Source of the DNA: Azospirillum sp. TSH100 | GTDB lineage: Bacteria > Pseudomonadota > Alphaproteobacteria > Azospirillales > Azospirillaceae | Length of the DNA: 64,000 nucleotides | NCBI RefSeq assembly: GCF_004923295.1 | Contig: NZ_CP039639.1 | Span: 358,501-422,500, forward strand | Direction: 5' to 3' | Part shown: in pieces, positions 1 to 9,170 of the stretch | Numbering within the stretch: the stretch's first letter is position 1 | Layout: each line of letters opens with the position of its first letter | Notes under the pieces: generated by a model | What the model was told of the DNA's origin: nothing | Seen by the model: only the letters and a program-made list of their open reading frames with translations | Databases searched by the model: none | Program-made: the position numbers and the translations under genes

Positions 1-144
1 AACATCGATTCCGTCGCCCGCGCCGCCGCGGAATCCGGCGAGTCAGCCACCCGGGTGCTGACCGCCTCCTCCACCGTTGCGGACGAGGTGCGCTCGCTGG
101 GCTCGCAGGTCGATAGTCTGGTCAACCGTATGCGGGCGGGCTGA
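1..144 (+). CDS. Methyl-accepting chemotaxis protein, C-terminal end (partial)
   Basis: The first 47 codons are open from the window edge and end in TGA. The peptide is rich in Ala, Ser, Glu and Val in heptad spacing (ESATRVLTASSTVADEV) and finishes SQVDSLVNRMRAG. This is the usual C-terminal end of the cytoplasmic coiled coil of chemoreceptors, where the last helix often reads LxxQVDxFLxxVRAA. The complete receptor gene at 25101 ends in a similar way ([14 protein letters not shown]). The 5' part, including any sensor domain, lies outside the window, so the ligand cannot be judged. A hairpin terminator follows 30 bases downstream. Confidence 0.75.
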   Translation, partial: NIDSVARAAAESGESATRVLTASSTVADEVRSLGSQVDSLVNRMRAG

Positions 145-173
145 CCGATCAGCCATTCCACGGAAGCCTGAAA

Positions 174-210
174 AAAAAGCCCCTCTCCCGTCAATGGAGA
201 GGGGCTTTTT
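174..210 (+). terminator. Rho-independent terminator of the chemoreceptor gene
   Basis: A 15-base arm (aaaaagcccctctcc, 174-188) and its complement (ggagaggggcttttt, 196-210) flank a 7-base loop. The stem ends in a T run on the + strand and an A run at the 5' side, so it could also act on the - strand for the convergent small gene. Nearly the same stem follows the other chemoreceptor gene at 27287-27318. Confidence 0.85.
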
Positions 211-231
211 CCATGCGGAATCCGTCGCTGG

Positions 232-420
232 TCAGCGCCGGGTCTCGACCGTGATCGGCCGCCAGATCACCGCGGCGCCGGCACCGGCACCGCAGGCTCC
301 GCCGCAAAATTCCTCATGAGTGTCGGTTGCGCCGCCCTGGGTGTTGTTGCCCAGGGTGTTGGTGGTCGCCCGCTGTTGGTGCGGTTGCGCCATTTGCTGC
401 TGCTGTGACTGAGTGGTCAT
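232..420 (-). CDS. Small Gln-rich, Cys/Gly-containing protein of unknown function (62 aa)
   Basis: ATG at 420 is preceded by a strong ribosome site (GAGAGGAGAAATGGT then ATG), which argues for a real gene and against the longer upstream frame. The product starts MTTQSQQQQMAQPHQQ, passes through Thr/Asn-rich sequence with a TQGG segment, and then has EEFCGGACGAGAGAAV before a basic tail WRPITVETRR. I see no signal peptide or transmembrane helix long enough to be convincing. I do not recognise a family. The TQGG followed by a Cys/Gly segment superficially resembles a double-glycine leader and core peptide, but no modification or export gene lies next to it, so this stays speculative. The upstream 421-560 stretch is unusually AT-rich and probably carries its promoter. 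Confidence 0.6.
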   Translation of the reverse strand: MTTQSQQQQMAQPHQQRATTNTLGNNTQGGATDTHEEFCGGACGAGAGAAVIWRPITVETRR

Positions 421-614
421 ACCATTTCTCCTCTCGGGGAGGCATGAGGTATCAAAATACTCATCAGTGTTCAACCAGGATTTTTCGTCGATATTTCGTG
501 ACTTATTTTGGCTTTTTCCCCGAAATCCGCAGTTTGTTTTGCAATGCCGAAGAGTTGGCCGTGCAGCGCACAAGAGTAGAGCAAGGCGGACCAACCCATT
601 TGTCCACAAACATA

Positions 615-648
615 AAACGCCCTTCCTCTTGGCTGAGGAAGGGCGTTT
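615..648 (-). terminator. Terminator downstream of ppc
   Basis: A 13-base perfect stem (aaacgcccttcct, 615-627, with aggaagggcgttt, 636-648) around an 8-base loop lies 55 bases beyond the ppc stop. On the - strand it ends in TTTTA. The remaining gene-free sequence (421-614) is AT-rich and shows no further gene. Confidence 0.75.
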
Positions 649-702
649 CCATGGGCAACCATGCGGCGGAACGTCGCCTGTCGCTGCGATGCGGTAACGG
701 GA

Positions 703-3474
703 TCAGCCGCTGTTGCGCAGGCCGGCGGCGATGCCGTTGATGGTCAGGTGGATGCCGCGGGCAATCTGTTCGCCGCTGTCGCTGGTGCGGTGACGCTTCA
801 GCAGTTCGACCTGCACATGGTTCAGCGGGTCCAGATAGGGGAAGCGGTTGCGGATCGACCGCGCCAGCAGCGGGTTCTTCTCCAAGAGGGCCGTCTGTTC
901 TGTGATCGCCAGCAGGGCATCGATGCTGTCCTGCCACTCCGCCCGGATACGGGTGAAGATGGCGTCGCGCAGTGCCGGATCCGACACCAGACCGGCATAG
1001 CGGGAGGCGATGGCGATGTTCGACTTGGACAGCACCATGTCCATGTTGGACAGCAGCGTGCTGAAGAAGCCCCAGTCGCGGTGCATGGCGCGCAGCCGCT
1101 CCATGCCGTCGGGATGCTGGGCCAGATAGGCCTTCACCGCCGACCCGAAACCGAACCAGCCCGGCAGCATCAGGCGGCATTGGGCCCAGCTGAACACCCA
1201 GGGAATGGCGCGCAGATCCTCGATGCTGGTCGACTTCTTGCGCGAGGCAGGGCGGCTGCCGATGTTGAGGTTGGCGATCTCACCGATCACCGTCGATTCC
1301 CAGAAATAGGTCTCGAAGCCCTCGGTCTCATAGACCAGCCCGCGATAGGCCTTGAAGGCATGCTCCGACAGTTCTTCCATGGTCTGGAGGAACAGGTCGG
1401 TGCAGGGGGCGGCCGATTCCGGGTGCAGCAACGTTGCTTCGAGCGTCGCCGCCGCCAGCGTTTCCAGGTTGCGGCGGCCGACTTCCGGGTTGGAATATTT
1501 GCCGGCGATGACCTCGCCCTGTTCGGTGATGCGGATGGCTCCCTGTACGGCACCGGCCGGCTGGGCCAGGATCGCCTGATAGCTGGGGCCGCCGCCGCGG
1601 CCGACCGAGCCGCCGCGGCCATGGAACAGCCGCAGCCGCACGCCATGCTTGGCGAACACCTCGACCAGCGCGATCTCGGCCTTGTACAGCTCCCAGCCGG
1701 AGGTGAGGAACCCGCCGTCCTTGTTGCTGTCCGAATAGCCGAGCATCACCTCCTGAAGATTGCCGCGGCTTTCCAGGAAGCGCCGGTAGGTCGGGATCGA
1801 CAGCAGCCGGTCCATGGTGGCGGCACAGTTGCGCAGATCGCCGATGGTCTCGAACAGCGGCGCGATGTTCAGGTCCAGCGCCTTGTCCTTCGGCCGCAGC
1901 AGCCCGGCTTCCTTCAGCAGGACGGCGACCTCCAGGATGTCCGACACGCCGTCGGTCTTGGAGATGACGCAGTTCACCACCGCATCGGCGCCGAAGCGGG
2001 CGCGGGCATCGGCGGCAGTGCGCAGGATGTCGAGCTCGGAGTTGGTTTCCTCCGAATAATCGGCGTAGCGCGAGGCGAGCGGGCGGTTGGTCTCCAGTTC
2101 GCTGACCAGCAGCGCGATCCGCTCGTCCTCCGACAGCGCCTTGTAATCGATACCGGCGTCGGCGAAGGACAGCAGCTCCGCCACCGACCGCTCATGCACG
2201 TCGGAGTTCTGGCGCAGGTCGATGCTGGCCAGATGGAAGCCGAACAGATCGACCGCGCGGCGCAGGTGGCGCAGCCGGCCCTTGGCGAGTGCGGCCGAGC
2301 CGTTGACGGTCAGCGAACGGTCGATGATGTCGAGGTCGGCGCGGAATTCCGCCGGGGTGAGATAGGGCGGCGCGTCGCCCACGGCGTGGCGCGGCGCCTC
2401 CAGCCCGTCCAGCGTCCGCAGCGTCGAGGCCACCCGCGCATAGATGCCGGAGATGGCGCGGCGGTATGGTTCCAGCTTGCGGTGCGGCGAGGGGTCGGGC
2501 GAGCGTTCAGCCAGCTGGCGCAGCGGCTCCGATACGTCGATGACACGGGTGCTGAGCGACAGCTCCGACCCCAGCGTGTGCAGTTCGTCCAGATAGAATT
2601 GCAGGGCGCGGGTGCTCTGCATCCGCATCGCCTGACGCAGGACGGGGGCGGTGACGAAGGGGTTGCCGTCACGGTCGCCGCCGATCCAGCTGCCCATGCG
2701 CAGGAAGGACGGCAGTTCGGTCGTCGTCCAGGACGGGTCGGTCCTGCGCAGATGGTCTTCCAGCTGGGCGTAGAAGCGCGGCATCTCGCGCAGGAAGGTG
2801 TAGTCGTAGAAGGTCAGGCCGTTGGCCACCTCGTCCGTCACCGCCAGCTTGGTGGCGCGCAGGATCGCGGTCTGCCACAGGGTCAGCACGGCACGCTGGA
2901 GCGATTCGAGGTTGGTCTCCTCCTCCTCCGGCGTCATCGGACCGTGGTCGCGCTCGGCCAGCAGCTTGGCGACCTCCATCTGCACCGTCAGAATGCTCTT
3001 GCGCTGCACCTCGGTGGGGTGGGCGGTCAGCACCGGGCTGACCAGCGCGCCGTCGAAGAACTCCTTCAGCTGCTGGGTGGTGACGCCGGCTTTCGCCGCC
3101 TCGTCCAGCGCATGGGCCATGGTGCCTTCGCGCGGGGCCGACCCGGCGAGCGCATGGGCGCGGGTGCGGCGGATGTGGTGCTGGTCCTCGGCGATGTTGG
3201 CGAGGTGCGAGAAGAAGCTGTAGGCCCGCACAACCCGCGCCGTCTGCGGCGGCGACAGGCTGTTCAGGATACCTTCCAGCTCCTTGCGGGCGCCCTGGTC
3301 CTCTTCGCGGTGAAAGCGGATGGAGGTCTGGCGGATGCGCTCGACGATGTCGAACACCGCCTCCCCTTCCTGGCTGCGGACGGTGTCGCCCAGAATGCGC
3401 CCCAGCAGGCGGATGTCTTCGCGGAGCGGCTGGTCCTTCGTCTCGGAACTTTCCTGCAGCAGGATGGCGGACAT
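703..3474 (-). CDS. ppc: Phosphoenolpyruvate carboxylase
   Basis: Cytoplasmic anaplerotic enzyme: phosphoenolpyruvate plus bicarbonate gives oxaloacetate and phosphate, refilling the TCA cycle. At 923 residues from ATG 3474 ([15 protein letters not shown]) it matches the usual bacterial size. Visible hallmarks in order: the catalytic-His segment [13 protein letters not shown], the substrate loop [28 protein letters not shown], the glycine-rich [16 protein letters not shown] loop, and the C-terminal end AAGLRNSG, equivalent to the conserved RNTG terminus. Start choice: an upstream ATG would add 30 residues rich in Arg/Ser that do not look like the family, whereas 3474 has AGGAAAC about 8 bases before it. 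It is transcribed alone, with its own terminator. Confidence 0.97.
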   Translation of the reverse strand: MSAILLQESSETKDQPLREDIRLLGRILGDTVRSQEGEAVFDIVERIRQTSIRFHREEDQGARKELEGILNSLSPPQTARVVRAYSFFSHLANIAEDQHHIRRTRAHALAGSAPREGTMAHALDEAAKAGVTTQQLKEFFDGALVSPVLTAHPTEVQRKSILTVQMEVAKLLAERDHGPMTPEEEETNLESLQRAVLTLWQTAILRATKLAVTDEVANGLTFYDYTFLREMPRFYAQLEDHLRRTDPSWTTTELPSFLRMGSWIGGDRDGNPFVTAPVLRQAMRMQSTRALQFYLDELHTLGSELSLSTRVIDVSEPLRQLAERSPDPSPHRKLEPYRRAISGIYARVASTLRTLDGLEAPRHAVGDAPPYLTPAEFRADLDIIDRSLTVNGSAALAKGRLRHLRRAVDLFGFHLASIDLRQNSDVHERSVAELLSFADAGIDYKALSEDERIALLVSELETNRPLASRYADYSEETNSELDILRTAADARARFGADAVVNCVISKTDGVSDILEVAVLLKEAGLLRPKDKALDLNIAPLFETIGDLRNCAATMDRLLSIPTYRRFLESRGNLQEVMLGYSDSNKDGGFLTSGWELYKAEIALVEVFAKHGVRLRLFHGRGGSVGRGGGPSYQAILAQPAGAVQGAIRITEQGEVIAGKYSNPEVGRRNLETLAAATLEATLLHPESAAPCTDLFLQTMEELSEHAFKAYRGLVYETEGFETYFWESTVIGEIANLNIGSRPASRKKSTSIEDLRAIPWVFSWAQCRLMLPGWFGFGSAVKAYLAQHPDGMERLRAMHRDWGFFSTLLSNMDMVLSKSNIAIASRYAGLVSDPALRDAIFTRIRAEWQDSIDALLAITEQTALLEKNPLLARSIRNRFPYLDPLNHVQVELLKRHRTSDSGEQIARGIHLTINGIAAGLRNSG

Positions 3475-3744
3475 GGGCGACGGTTTCCTGGTCGAGGATG
3501 GACGGATACGGGTCGATGCGCGAACGAGGATGATCATTTTTCGGGCAGGAGGCAGCCCCTGCACGCGAAGTGGTCAGACCATCGGCGACAGCATGCCGAT
3601 TCTGTCAGAAGTTTCAACCGTCCGTGTGCTGGTGCGAAATGATTTCCAAAAGTCGCAGCGCTGAGAAATGCGACGTCGCATATGGCAATGCGCAACCACC
3701 CGGCCAACCACCTCTTCCCACACAAAATCGTATGCACTGGAGCG

Positions 3745-3756
3745 CTACCATACAAG
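3745..3756 (+). promoter_or_regulatory. Putative GntR/FCD operator, copy 1 (CTACCATACAAG)
   Basis: CTACCATACAAG is identical to the box at 9171-9182 upstream of the dehydrogenase operon and nearly identical to those at 3778 and 8219. The natural reader is the FCD regulator encoded at 8298, because the boxes lie only in front of genes of this cluster, including the regulator's own gene. Binding is inferred. Confidence 0.6.
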
Positions 3757-3777
3757 TTTCAGCTTGCGGGCGCCCGG

Positions 3778-3789
3778 CTACCATACTAG
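3778..3789 (+). promoter_or_regulatory. Putative GntR/FCD operator, copy 2 (CTACCATACTAG)
   Basis: CTACCATACTAG differs from copy 1 at one base and lies exactly 33 bases downstream, about three helical turns. Both copies would therefore face the same side of the DNA, as expected for cooperative binding of dimers upstream of the ABC operon. Confidence 0.6.
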
Positions 3790-3917
3790 CATTCGGATGG
3801 GTTACAAATTATCCGCATCTTCCGCGACATCCGTCACAGTTCGGCCGGGCCTTTCGGGCGCCGGCCGCTTCCAGCATGCCGGCCACACTCCAAAAAGCCT
3901 GAACGGGAGGGACCCCC

Positions 3918-5108
3918 ATGATCGACCTCGGGATTTCAAGACGCGGCTTCCTTGCGGCATCCGCCGGCACAGCCGGTTTGCTTGCCACCGGCCGGCCGGT
4001 TTTTGCGGCCTTGCAGAAGCCGTCGAGCCCGGTCACGTTGAACGTGGTGGACGTCGCCGGCAATCTGGCGCTGACCCAGAAGGCGATCGAGAATTACCGC
4101 AAGGCCAAGCCCGACTGGGCCTCGCGCATCGTCTTCTCCAAGGCGCCGGCGCCTGAACTTCCCGGCAAGCTGAAGGCGCAGCAGGACGCCGCCCGTGTCG
4201 ACATCGATCTGGTGCTGACCGGTACCGACGTACTGTCCGCCGGCATCGATCAGAAGCTGTGGGTCAATCTGCTGCCGGACCGCGCCGCCGACCTGCCGAA
4301 GCTGTCCGATATCTATCTGGAACCGGCCGCCCGCATGCAGGGCCTCGCCGAGGGCCAGGGTGTCGTCGTGACCTATTACCCCTCCGGGCCGTTGTTCGAA
4401 TATGCGCCGGAACGGGTGAAGCAGGTGCCGAAGACCGCTGCGGAGTTGCTGGCCTGGGCGAAGGCCAATCCGAAGCGCTTCGCCTATGCCCGCCCGGCCA
4501 ACTCGGGCCCCGGCCGCACCTTTCTGATGGGACTGCCCTATATCCTGGGCGACAAGGATCCGAAGGACCCGGTGAATGGCTGGGAGAAGACCTGGGCCTA
4601 CCTGCGCGAGCTGGGCGAGACCATCGAGGCCTATCCGGCCGGCACCACGCCGACCATGAAGGCGCTGGGCGAAGGGTCGCTCGACATCATCGTGTCGACC
4701 ACCGGCTGGGACATCAACCCGCGGGTGCTCGGTGTGGTGCCGAAGTCGGCGGAGGTGTTCGCCGTGGAGAATTTCCGCTGGGTCGCCGACGCCCATTACA
4801 TGTGCATCCCCAAGGGCGTGTCGGCGGAAAAGCTGGCCGTCCTCCTGGACCTGATGAACCATCTGCTGACGCCGGCGCAGCAGGCCTACACCTATGACGA
4901 GGGCTATTTCTATCCCGGCCCCGCGGTGAAGGGCGTGACGCTCGCCATGGCGCCGAAGGAAAGCCAGGACGCCATCGCCGAATATGGCCGCCCGTCCTAC
5001 GACAAGCTGATCGCTGACAACCCCATCGAACTGCCGCTCGCCGCCGACAAGCTGGTCCAGGCCTTCCGCCGCTGGGACGAGGAGATCGGCGCGCGCAAGG
5101 GCAAGTAA
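3918..5108 (+). CDS. ABC transporter periplasmic solute-binding protein, Tat-type signal
   Basis: Periplasmic receptor of the ABC importer encoded by the next three genes. The N-terminus has a twin-arginine signal (ISRRGFLAASAGTAGLLATG) followed by an Ala-rich cleavage region near residue 31. The 396-residue mature fold looks like the family-1 extracellular solute-binding proteins used by spermidine/putrescine, iron and YnjB-type systems, with segments such as DLVLTGTDVLSAG and ALGEGSLDIIVSTTGWD. The substrate cannot be read from sequence. Its place in an operon-like cluster with sugar-acid genes and a shared operator box suggests a sugar acid or related compound. The start at 3918 has a good ribosome site (GGGAGGGAC). 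Confidence 0.85.
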   Translation: MIDLGISRRGFLAASAGTAGLLATGRPVFAALQKPSSPVTLNVVDVAGNLALTQKAIENYRKAKPDWASRIVFSKAPAPELPGKLKAQQDAARVDIDLVLTGTDVLSAGIDQKLWVNLLPDRAADLPKLSDIYLEPAARMQGLAEGQGVVVTYYPSGPLFEYAPERVKQVPKTAAELLAWAKANPKRFAYARPANSGPGRTFLMGLPYILGDKDPKDPVNGWEKTWAYLRELGETIEAYPAGTTPTMKALGEGSLDIIVSTTGWDINPRVLGVVPKSAEVFAVENFRWVADAHYMCIPKGVSAEKLAVLLDLMNHLLTPAQQAYTYDEGYFYPGPAVKGVTLAMAPKESQDAIAEYGRPSYDKLIADNPIELPLAADKLVQAFRRWDEEIGARKGK

Positions 5109-5139
5109 CCGCTTTCAAGCCGACGACGTGAAGAGAAGG

Positions 5140-5169
5140 AGCCCTTTGTCCGGCAACGGATGGAGGGCT
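5140..5169 (+). other. Intercistronic hairpin after the binding-protein gene
   Basis: AGCCCT (5140-5145) pairs with AGGGCT (5164-5169), and inside it TCCG pairs with CGGA around a GCAA tetraloop (5053-style positions 5149-5160). There is no T tract, so it is more likely an RNA processing or stabilising element than a full terminator. Such hairpins between a binding-protein gene and its permease genes commonly give excess binding protein. This role is inferred. Confidence 0.45.
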
Positions 5170-5207
5170 TCTGACGACATTGCCTCACCCAGCCACAGGA
5201 CCCCGGA

Positions 5208-6275
5208 ATGACCGTCGGACCCGCCACCTTCAAGCAACTGCACCTTCAGGGAGTGAGGCGGGAATTCGACGCCTTCACCGCGCTGAAAGGGCTGGACCTG
5301 ACCATCGAGCGGGGCGAGTTCATCGCCCTGCTCGGCCCCTCGGGCTGCGGCAAGACAACGGCACTGAACTGCATCGCCGGCCTGTTGCCGGTCAGCGGCG
5401 GGCGCATCATGCTGGACGACCGGCGGGTCGACGTGCTGCGGCCGGAAGAGCGCGGCTTCGGCATGGTCTTCCAGAACTACGCCCTGTTCCCGCACATGAC
5501 CGTGCGCAAGAACATCGGCTTCGGCCTGCGCATGCGCGGCGTGCCGAAGCCGGAGCTGGAAAAGCGCGTCGACGCCGCCCTTGCGGCGGTGCGCCTCGAA
5601 TCGCAGGCGGAAAAGCTGCCAGGCCAGCTCTCAGGCGGCCAGCAGCAGCGCGTTGCCATCGCCCGCGCCATTGTGGTCGAGCCGCCACTGGTGCTGATGG
5701 ACGAGCCTCTGTCCAACCTGGACGCCAAGCTGCGGTTGGAGATGCGCCAGGAAATCCGCCGCATCCACCAGTCGCTCGGCTCCACCACCATCTATGTCAC
5801 CCACGACCAGGAAGAGGCGCTGTCGCTGGCCGACCGCATCGTCGTGCTGCGTGACGGTGCCATCCGGCAGGTCGGCACCCCGGCCGAACTCTATGCCCTG
5901 CCCGCCCATCTCGACGTCGCCGACTTCATGGGCTTCCGCAACCGGGTCAACGGTGAGTTGGTGGGGATGGAGGGCGAGGATGCCCTGCTGAACATCGAAG
6001 GCACGGTGATCCGCGGCCGGATGCGGGCTGCGTCCGCAAGCAAGGCGGCCGTCGCGGCGATCCGCCCCGACGACCTTGAGCCGACCGGCACCGACAGCGG
6101 CATCCCGGTGCGGGTGGAGGCGGTGGAGTATCGCGGGCGCGGCTTCCACGGCGTCGGCGTCACCGCATCGGGGACAGAGCTGCATTTCGCCTCCCCCTAT
6201 CCGTTGCAACGGGGTGCCGCCGTGCGGCTCGGCGCCGATGCCGGCCGCGTGCTGGTGTTCGGGGACGCGCGATGA
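5208..6275 (+). CDS. ABC transporter ATP-binding protein (spermidine/putrescine-type, with TOBE domain)
   Basis: Cytoplasmic ATPase that drives the importer. It shows the full ABC signature set in order: Walker A GPSGCGKTT (about residue 44), Q-loop VFQNYALFPHMTV, signature LSGGQQQRVAIARA, Walker B LVLMDEPLSNLD and switch His in YVTHDQEEA. The region after residue 240 is the C-terminal TOBE-like regulatory domain seen in the PotA/MalK/CysA group (355 residues in total). It lies 99 bases after the binding-protein gene and overlaps the next permease gene by ATGA, so the two are translationally coupled. Confidence 0.93.
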   Translation: MTVGPATFKQLHLQGVRREFDAFTALKGLDLTIERGEFIALLGPSGCGKTTALNCIAGLLPVSGGRIMLDDRRVDVLRPEERGFGMVFQNYALFPHMTVRKNIGFGLRMRGVPKPELEKRVDAALAAVRLESQAEKLPGQLSGGQQQRVAIARAIVVEPPLVLMDEPLSNLDAKLRLEMRQEIRRIHQSLGSTTIYVTHDQEEALSLADRIVVLRDGAIRQVGTPAELYALPAHLDVADFMGFRNRVNGELVGMEGEDALLNIEGTVIRGRMRAASASKAAVAAIRPDDLEPTGTDSGIPVRVEAVEYRGRGFHGVGVTASGTELHFASPYPLQRGAAVRLGADAGRVLVFGDAR

Positions 6276-7174
6276 GCGCCGTCCTGGAAAGCCGAGCCGA
6301 GGGGCCGACCCTGCGCCAGAAGCTGGCGGCACGCGGCATCGACGGCGCAACCCTGCTGGTGCTGCCCTGCGTGGCGCTGATCCTGGGGCTTTTCATCTAC
6401 CCGTTCCTGTATGGGCTGGTGCTGTCCTTCCAGCCAAAGGACGGGGCGCTGTTCGGCAACTATGCCCGGTTCTTCAGCGATCCCTTCCTCTACGGCACCA
6501 TCTTCAAGACGCTGCGCCTCGCCTTTCCGGTGACGCTGCTGAACCTGCTGATCGCCATCCCCATCGCCTTCCGGGTGCGGCTGATGCGGCGCCAGCGGCT
6601 GCTGACCACCCTGCTGGTGCTGCCGATCACGCTGGGAACCGTGCTGGTCGCCGAAGGCATGCTGTTCTATTTCGGGCCGCAGGGCTGGTTCAACCGGGCG
6701 ATGATGGCCGTCGGTCTGCTGTCCACGCCGATTTCGGTACTGAACGGCTACTGGGGCGTCTTCATCTCGCTGGTGCTGACCGGCTTCCCCTTCACCTTCC
6801 TGTTGACGCTGTCCTACGTCACCGGCATCGACCCGTCGCTGGAGAATGCGGCGGCGACGCTGGGCGCCGGACCGGCCGCGCGGTTCCGCGAGGTCTTCCT
6901 GCCGCTGCTGGTGCCGGGCCTTGCCATCACCTTCTGCCTGTCCTTCGTCCAGGCTTACTCGGTGTTGCCATCGGCAGTGCTGGTCGGCGATCCGGCTAAC
7001 GCCACGCGGGTCATCTCCATCGCCGCCTATCAGGCCGCGTTCGAGGAGTACGATTACTCCATGGCCTCGGCCATCGCGATGATCATGGGGGCGGTCCAAT
7101 TGCTGGTGGTGGTGGCGGTTCTCGGCTGCCGCTCGCTGTTCTACCGCGGCCCCGCCGCGGGCGCCAAAGGCTGA
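6272..7174 (+). CDS. ABC transporter permease, first subunit (PotB-like)
   Basis: Inner-membrane permease of about 300 residues with about six hydrophobic helices; the first follows residue 28 (TLLVLPCVALILGLFIYPFL). The cytoplasmic EAA loop that docks on the ATPase is visible as ENAAATLGAGPAARFREVFL. It pairs with the second permease encoded 12 bases downstream, giving the two-permease layout of spermidine/putrescine-type importers rather than the single fused permease of E. coli YnjC. The start overlaps the ATPase stop codon (ATGA). Confidence 0.92.
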   Translation: MSAVLESRAEGPTLRQKLAARGIDGATLLVLPCVALILGLFIYPFLYGLVLSFQPKDGALFGNYARFFSDPFLYGTIFKTLRLAFPVTLLNLLIAIPIAFRVRLMRRQRLLTTLLVLPITLGTVLVAEGMLFYFGPQGWFNRAMMAVGLLSTPISVLNGYWGVFISLVLTGFPFTFLLTLSYVTGIDPSLENAAATLGAGPAARFREVFLPLLVPGLAITFCLSFVQAYSVLPSAVLVGDPANATRVISIAAYQAAFEEYDYSMASAIAMIMGAVQLLVVVAVLGCRSLFYRGPAAGAKG

Positions 7175-7186
7175 GGAGAAACGGCG

Positions 7187-8020
7187 ATGCAGAAATCCAT
7201 CATGTCCCGCCTGTGGGTCTTCGCCGTCTGGGCGGTGATCGGGCTGTTCCTCGTCAATCTGATGGGGCTGATCGCCTCGGTGCTGACCTCCTCGGTGGCG
7301 ACCCGCTGGCTCGGCACCTGGCTGCCGGCGGGATTCACCACCCGCTGGTACTTCGCCGCCTGGGACGAGTTCCAGCTGGGCGACGTGCTGTGGGTCACCT
7401 TCCAGGCGGTCGGGGCGGTGGTCCTGTTGTCGGGCCTGCTGGGGGTTCCCGCCGCCTATGCGCTGGCGCGGCGCGAGTTCCCGGCCAAGCGGGCGGTGAT
7501 GCTACTTTTGCTGCTGCCGCTGCTGGTTCCGCCGATCACCTATGGCATCCCGCTGGCGACGGTTCTCTACAAGGCGGGACTGGGCGGTACGCTGACCGGC
7601 GTCATCCTCGCCAATCTGGTGCCGACCGTGCCCTTCGTGGTGCTGGTGATGATCCCCTTCATCGAACAGATCGATCCCCGCACCGAGGCGGCTGCCCGTG
7701 TCTTCGGCGCCAACATCTTCCAGATGTTCGTGCATGTGCTGGTGCCGATGCTGATGCCGGGCGTACTGGCGGCGCTGCTGCTGGTGCTGGTGCGGACCAT
7801 CGGCATGTTCGAGCTGACCTTCCTGGTCTCAGGACCCGGCAGCCAGACGCTGGTGGTGGCGCTTTACTATGCGGTGTTCGCCTCCGGCGTGCGGGCGGTG
7901 CAGTCGATCGACGCCATGGCAGTCATCTACATGGCGACCACGCTGGTCTGGCTGATCGTCGCCCTGCGTTTCGTGAACCCGACCCAGATCGTCGGGCGCG
8001 GCAAGCGTCCGGCTGCCTAA
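7187..8020 (+). CDS. ABC transporter permease, second subunit (PotC-like)
   Basis: Second inner-membrane subunit, 277 residues, with about six hydrophobic segments and the EAA motif EAAARVFGANIFQMFVHVLV. A strong ribosome site (TGAGGAGAAACGGCG) precedes ATG 7187. It is the last gene of the four-gene importer operon; a long hairpin follows its stop codon. The substrate is unknown, see the binding protein. Confidence 0.92.
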   Translation: MQKSIMSRLWVFAVWAVIGLFLVNLMGLIASVLTSSVATRWLGTWLPAGFTTRWYFAAWDEFQLGDVLWVTFQAVGAVVLLSGLLGVPAAYALARREFPAKRAVMLLLLLPLLVPPITYGIPLATVLYKAGLGGTLTGVILANLVPTVPFVVLVMIPFIEQIDPRTEAAARVFGANIFQMFVHVLVPMLMPGVLAALLLVLVRTIGMFELTFLVSGPGSQTLVVALYYAVFASGVRAVQSIDAMAVIYMATTLVWLIVALRFVNPTQIVGRGKRPAA

Positions 8021-8038
8021 GTCCGGTGTTGGTGCCCG

Positions 8039-8082
8039 CTCCGTTCAAGTTCGTGATGCCAACGTCATGATCTTGAACGGAG
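8039..8082 (+). terminator. Hairpin at the end of the ABC importer operon
   Basis: CTCCGTTCAAG (8039-8049) and CTTGAACGGAG (8072-8082) form a perfect 11-bp stem, with partly complementary sequence inside the 22-base loop. A short T run (GTTTCC) follows. It lies 19 bases after the second permease stop and fits a transcription terminator or 3'-end stabiliser. Confidence 0.6.
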
Positions 8083-8218
8083 TTTCCGTAATTTTCGTCC
8101 ACACATGCCCTCATTTCGTTTGTGGAACTCTGACAAGGACTCTTTGGACCGAGAGGGCTTTCGTTGAAAAATCCGCATCGTACCAAGCATGGTTGGCGGG
8201 AAATACTCTTGCCGGTCG

Positions 8219-8231
8219 CTTGGTATGGTAG
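8219..8231 (-). promoter_or_regulatory. Putative GntR/FCD operator, copy 3 (inverted, CTACCATACCAAG)
   Basis: Read on the - strand this is CTACCATACCAAG, the same box as at 3745, 3778 and 9171 with one extra C. It sits 67 bases before the regulator's start codon, so the regulator probably controls itself. A short CCAA/TTGG inverted repeat (8183-8196) lies just upstream and could be part of the same control region. Apart from these elements and the hairpin, the gap 8021-8297 shows nothing. Confidence 0.55.
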
Positions 8232-8297
8232 TATCCTGATGGACCTGACAGTTGCTCCGGCCCTTCGGGCAGGTTTCGAGGCGCCATAAACCATGAC

Positions 8298-9062
8298 ATG
8301 CCGATGCTGAACAAGATCGACGTGGAATCCGGCGAACCGATCGCGCGGCGCGTGTACCGGGTGCTGCGCCAAGCCATCGTGACGATGCAGTTCCGCCCCG
8401 GCCAAGCCCTATCGGAGCAGGAGATCGCTGACCAGCTCGGCGTCAGCCGCCAGCCGGTGCGCGAGGCCTTCATCAAGCTGAGCGAGGCCGGCCTGCTGAC
8501 CATCCGGCCGCAGCGTGGCAGCTTCGTCGTCAAGATATCGGCCAAGCAGGTGCTCGACGCCCGCTTCGTGCGAGAGGCGGTGGAGACCGCTGTGGTGCGC
8601 AAGGCCTGCGAGACCATCACGGCGGCTGGCATCGCTGAACTGCGCGAGCTTTTGAAGGCCCAGTGGGACATCGCCGATGAACCGGTCCCGGTGCGTTTCC
8701 TGGAGCTGGACGAGGCATTCCACCGCACCATCGCCATTGGAGCGGAGTGCGAGTACGCTTGGCGCATCGTCGAGGAGACGAAGGCGCAGATGGACCGCGT
8801 CCGCTATCTCAGCGTTCCCTACGCCACCCCGATCCGCCGGCTGATCGCACAGCATCAAGCTGTGCTTGAGGGGATCGTCGCCCGCGATCCCGTCAAGGCG
8901 GAAGCGGCGATGGGGCTGCATCTGCGCGAGATCCTGACCTCGCTGCCCGAACTGGAAGGCAAGTTCCCCGACCTGTTCACCCTGGAAGATGCCGGTGCCA
9001 CGCCGATGCCGAAAACGGCTTCGCGGAGCAGTGGCCGGTCGCGGGTTGCCGCTCTGCGTTGA
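8298..9062 (+). CDS. GntR-family transcriptional regulator, FadR/FCD subfamily
   Basis: DNA-binding regulator of about 254 residues. Residues about 17-75 form the GntR winged helix (RPGQALSEQEIADQLGVSRQ, PVREAFIKLSEAGLLTI), and the rest is an all-helical FCD ligand domain with the metal/ligand pattern ELDEAFHRTIAI and later LIAQHQAVLEGI. FCD regulators typically sense sugar acids or carboxylates. It sits between the importer operon and the dehydrogenase operon, and the repeated CTACCATAC box appears in front of all three transcription units. ATG 8298 and ATG 8304 are both possible starts; neither has a strong ribosome site. Confidence 0.9.
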   Translation: MPMLNKIDVESGEPIARRVYRVLRQAIVTMQFRPGQALSEQEIADQLGVSRQPVREAFIKLSEAGLLTIRPQRGSFVVKISAKQVLDARFVREAVETAVVRKACETITAAGIAELRELLKAQWDIADEPVPVRFLELDEAFHRTIAIGAECEYAWRIVEETKAQMDRVRYLSVPYATPIRRLIAQHQAVLEGIVARDPVKAEAAMGLHLREILTSLPELEGKFPDLFTLEDAGATPMPKTASRSSGRSRVAALR

Positions 9063-9170
9063 GCGGTGCTGGATTTCGGGAGTGGCGGTATCAGCGGACT
9101 GCCGCTACCGGCACTATATGGTTCGCGATGGCGACAATCCGGGTTGCCCTTCTCCAGACTTCTTGACATA

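Larger units (their letters stand above)
3475..3917. other. Divergent intergenic region between ppc and the ABC importer operon
   Basis: These 443 bases carry no convincing gene. They should contain the ppc promoter on the - strand and the ABC operon promoter on the + strand. The part from 3660 to 3830 is AT-richer than its surroundings and holds two copies of a repeated 12-base box (3745 and 3778). The start of the ABC operon is fixed by GGGAGGGAC just before ATG 3918. Confidence 0.7.

Noticed and set aside
661-3642. 993-codon open frame antisense to ppc
   Set aside because: It mirrors ppc codon positions, has biased low-complexity Gln/Gly/Arg composition and no ribosome site. The opposite strand encodes a complete enzyme with all motifs.
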